A stretch of DNA of 16,038 nucleotides. Origin: an uncultured Dorea sp. (GTDB lineage: Bacteria > Bacillota > Clostridia > Lachnospirales > Lachnospiraceae). Under the pieces are notes generated by a model, which did not search any database, had not been told where the DNA came from, and worked only from the letters and a program-made list of their open reading frames with translations. The position numbers were made by a program, and so were the translations under genes. Shown one piece after another: positions 14,755-16,038 of this stretch (the first letter of the stretch is position 1; each line of letters begins with the position of its first letter). The stretch spans positions 1 through 16,038 of the forward strand of contig UQRE01000047.1 in assembly GCA_900543415.1 (NCBI GenBank), written 5' to 3'.

Positions 14755-14806
14755 AAAAAAGCGGAGTTTAGTCGTGGTTTTAAAAGGTGTAGGACTAAAC
14801 TCCACT
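14755..14806 (-). terminator. minus-strand terminator of the IS30 transposase
   Basis: Read on the minus strand, an 11-bp perfect core pairs 14793-14803 with 14763-14773 (GGAGTTTAGTC), extended by a G-T pair and an outer pair. Six T residues follow (plus-strand A run 14755-14760). It lies about 65 bp after the transposase stop. Confidence 0.8.
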
Positions 14807-14871
14807 TGCATAGAGGGAATATTCAGTTGCATAGACAGTCGCCTGTTGTTTTTTTGTTTTATTTTATATGT

Positions 14872-15984
14872 TTATTTTTTTAACAGGTATGGTTTTAAAA
14901 TCACATGATCTTTATCAATCTGTTGAATACCGAAATCGTATAACTTTTTGTAAAGATCATGGTACATAAAATCAGTAAGTTCTAGTGGACTTTTACCGCC
15001 TAGTAATTCAACAGGAGCAGAATTCACATGACTGATAGCAAGATTCAAGTCCTCCTGTCCGTTTAATCCTAAAGCTCTTAGGTCAGCTCCTTTTGGAAGG
15101 ATATAACGAAGTTCAACATGTTTGTTTTCCAAAGTTCCCTTTTGTCCGGATTGCATGGGATCACAATAGTATACGCGTGTGCGTCTGGTGCCGTCAGGAT
15201 TGTACTCCATCGCTTCGGCTGCCGAGAATTCACTCCCCCCCCGGTCGGTAAGCAGGATATGGACATATTTGCGGAATAGCGTCTGCCCGAGAATGGATTC
15301 CAACAAGTCAACTCCGTTTTTCATGGCGATGGCCGTTTTCTCTTCGTGGTAAATGGCAAAAAGGAGACCGGCTTTTACAAACTTAAAGGTTTGTAAAAAA
15401 GGACCATTCGATTCATTGTTGTAAACGGTATCCATCTGAACAACGAAAACATCGGGATTATCAGAAATGTATGTTTTGTAATCCCGATATGTTCTGCCTT
15501 TTAGATACTTGTTATCTTTTCTTTTTTTGTAAACCTGAGCTTTCTTTTTTGGAAGCTTTCTGCTGACTTGTCGTCTGAGATCCAACGAAGTAATCCCGGC
15601 AAGTTCGCGGAAAACACCGGATTCAATGTAATTATAGAGCGTTTTCTCGGAAATATTTAACTCAGGATGGTTGGCAAGGATCTGATAGGGAGAATGTCCT
15701 TGCTTAAGAAGAGGAGAGATAACAGAAGCCATAGATTTTGCTTCCTGAACAGTAAGATTTACACCTTGTCTGGAATCAATGAGAGTTGTGCGATAATCCA
15801 TTTGTGCGTCTTCAGGGCAGTATTGGAATTTATCAAATCTGCAACGAGACCAATGGGAGCAACCATTACAAGCACCCGGAGAGCAATCACGCCTGGAGCA
15901 ACGGAAAGGGCTGTATTCCGGGCAATCGAGTGTGCAGTTACGACCAAAGGCACATTTACGGTAGTTATTACATTCCAAAGGCAC
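14872..15984 (-). CDS. IS30-family transposase, N-terminal part missing or beyond the edge
   Basis: This is a DDE transposase that moves its own insertion sequence. The readable frame begins at GTG 15984 and gives 370 residues. A cysteine-rich region (ten Cys within residues 5-56, as in this clostridial IS30 branch) is followed by RQGVNL and the hinge EKTLYNYIESGVF (113-125). The catalytic DDE comes next, with Asp185 (QMDTVYN), Asp247 (LLTDRG) and Glu286 (GTLENKH). Family members start with about 60-80 residues of helix-turn-helix that are absent here. The same frame stays open upstream of GTG as far as TAG 16012-16014, then opens again to the edge. So either the gene is truncated or it carries a nonsense codon. 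There is no ribosome binding site at GTG 15984. A G8 tract adds one Gly beside Asp247. Confidence 0.8.
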   Translation of the reverse strand: MPLECNNYRKCAFGRNCTLDCPEYSPFRCSRRDCSPGACNGCSHWSRCRFDKFQYCPEDAQMDYRTTLIDSRQGVNLTVQEAKSMASVISPLLKQGHSPYQILANHPELNISEKTLYNYIESGVFRELAGITSLDLRRQVSRKLPKKKAQVYKKRKDNKYLKGRTYRDYKTYISDNPDVFVVQMDTVYNNESNGPFLQTFKFVKAGLLFAIYHEEKTAIAMKNGVDLLESILGQTLFRKYVHILLTDRGGSEFSAAEAMEYNPDGTRRTRVYYCDPMQSGQKGTLENKHVELRYILPKGADLRALGLNGQEDLNLAISHVNSAPVELLGGKSPLELTDFMYHDLYKKLYDFGIQQIDKDHVILKPYLLKK

Positions 15985-16038
15985 AGCATTGAAAAGTAAA
16001 TTTATTTCGCACTAAATTTCACTGTAAACTATTGTTTG

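Larger units (their letters stand above)
14755..16038 (-). mobile_element. IS30-family insertion sequence, running off the right edge
   Basis: The transposase and its terminator define the element. The promoter-proximal end lies at or beyond the window edge. No convincing terminal inverted repeats or target duplication could be assigned, so 14755 is only a minimum left limit. Nothing but the terminator and AT-rich sequence lies between the rdgB operon terminator and the transposase stop. Confidence 0.6.

Noticed and set aside
14713..16037. AAACAATAG at 14713-14721 and its inverse at 16029-16037 as IS terminal repeats
   Set aside because: Only 9 bp of AT-rich match, with no extension on either side, and the right copy sits by chance at the window edge while the transposase frame probably continues further.
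1..16038. CRISPR array, tRNA or rRNA genes
   Set aside because: No regularly spaced repeats with unique spacers and no recognisable tRNA or rRNA sequence were found; the only tandem repeat is coding (12029-12148).

Overview
The window looks like a chromosomal segment of a low-to-moderate GC, spore-forming Firmicute, most likely family Lachnospiraceae. This is inferred from AGGAGG-type ribosome binding sites, AT-rich spacers, a spoIIID sporulation regulator, a type III glutamine synthetase, a class II aldolase, a YkgJ-like cysteine-cluster protein, and protein sequences that resemble Lachnospiraceae families. No tRNA, rRNA or CRISPR array was seen.

Left region (1-2452) is an eroded accessory zone. 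It holds the C-terminal end of a cation/proton antiporter, a class III Fic gene stopped by one in-frame TAA at codon 29, an intact class II Fic protein with an N-terminal DNA-binding domain and its own promoter/operator, and a frameshifted GIY-YIG (T5orf172-like) remnant. Three of the four genes are broken.

Region 2453-6503 is a compact three-gene unit. A ~992-residue protein combines an archaeo-eukaryotic-primase-like domain, a superfamily 2 helicase and a C-terminal phospholipase-D-like domain, the architecture I know from TOTE-type conflict systems. It overlaps by 4 bp a CxxCxxCC (YkgJ-like) protein, which is followed after 20 bp by an unrecognised 181-residue protein. This is the best candidate for an under-described system here. 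A decayed phosphoesterase fragment follows at 6515-6661.

Region 6751-10897 is housekeeping: spoIIID, fba with a clear promoter and terminator, glnN, and a DUF1700/HAAS-type membrane protein, then two strong hairpins.

Region 11014-14670 holds a radical SAM protein with an unusual CX4CX2C cluster motif and a 62-residue protein with Asn at every fifth residue behind a sigma-G-like promoter. After these comes a tight RNA methyltransferase - rdgB - YfcE-type phosphoesterase operon ended by a terminator.

The right edge (14755-16038) carries a minus-strand IS30-family transposase with its DDE residues intact. Its N-terminal DNA-binding part is missing or lies beyond an in-frame TAG at the window edge.
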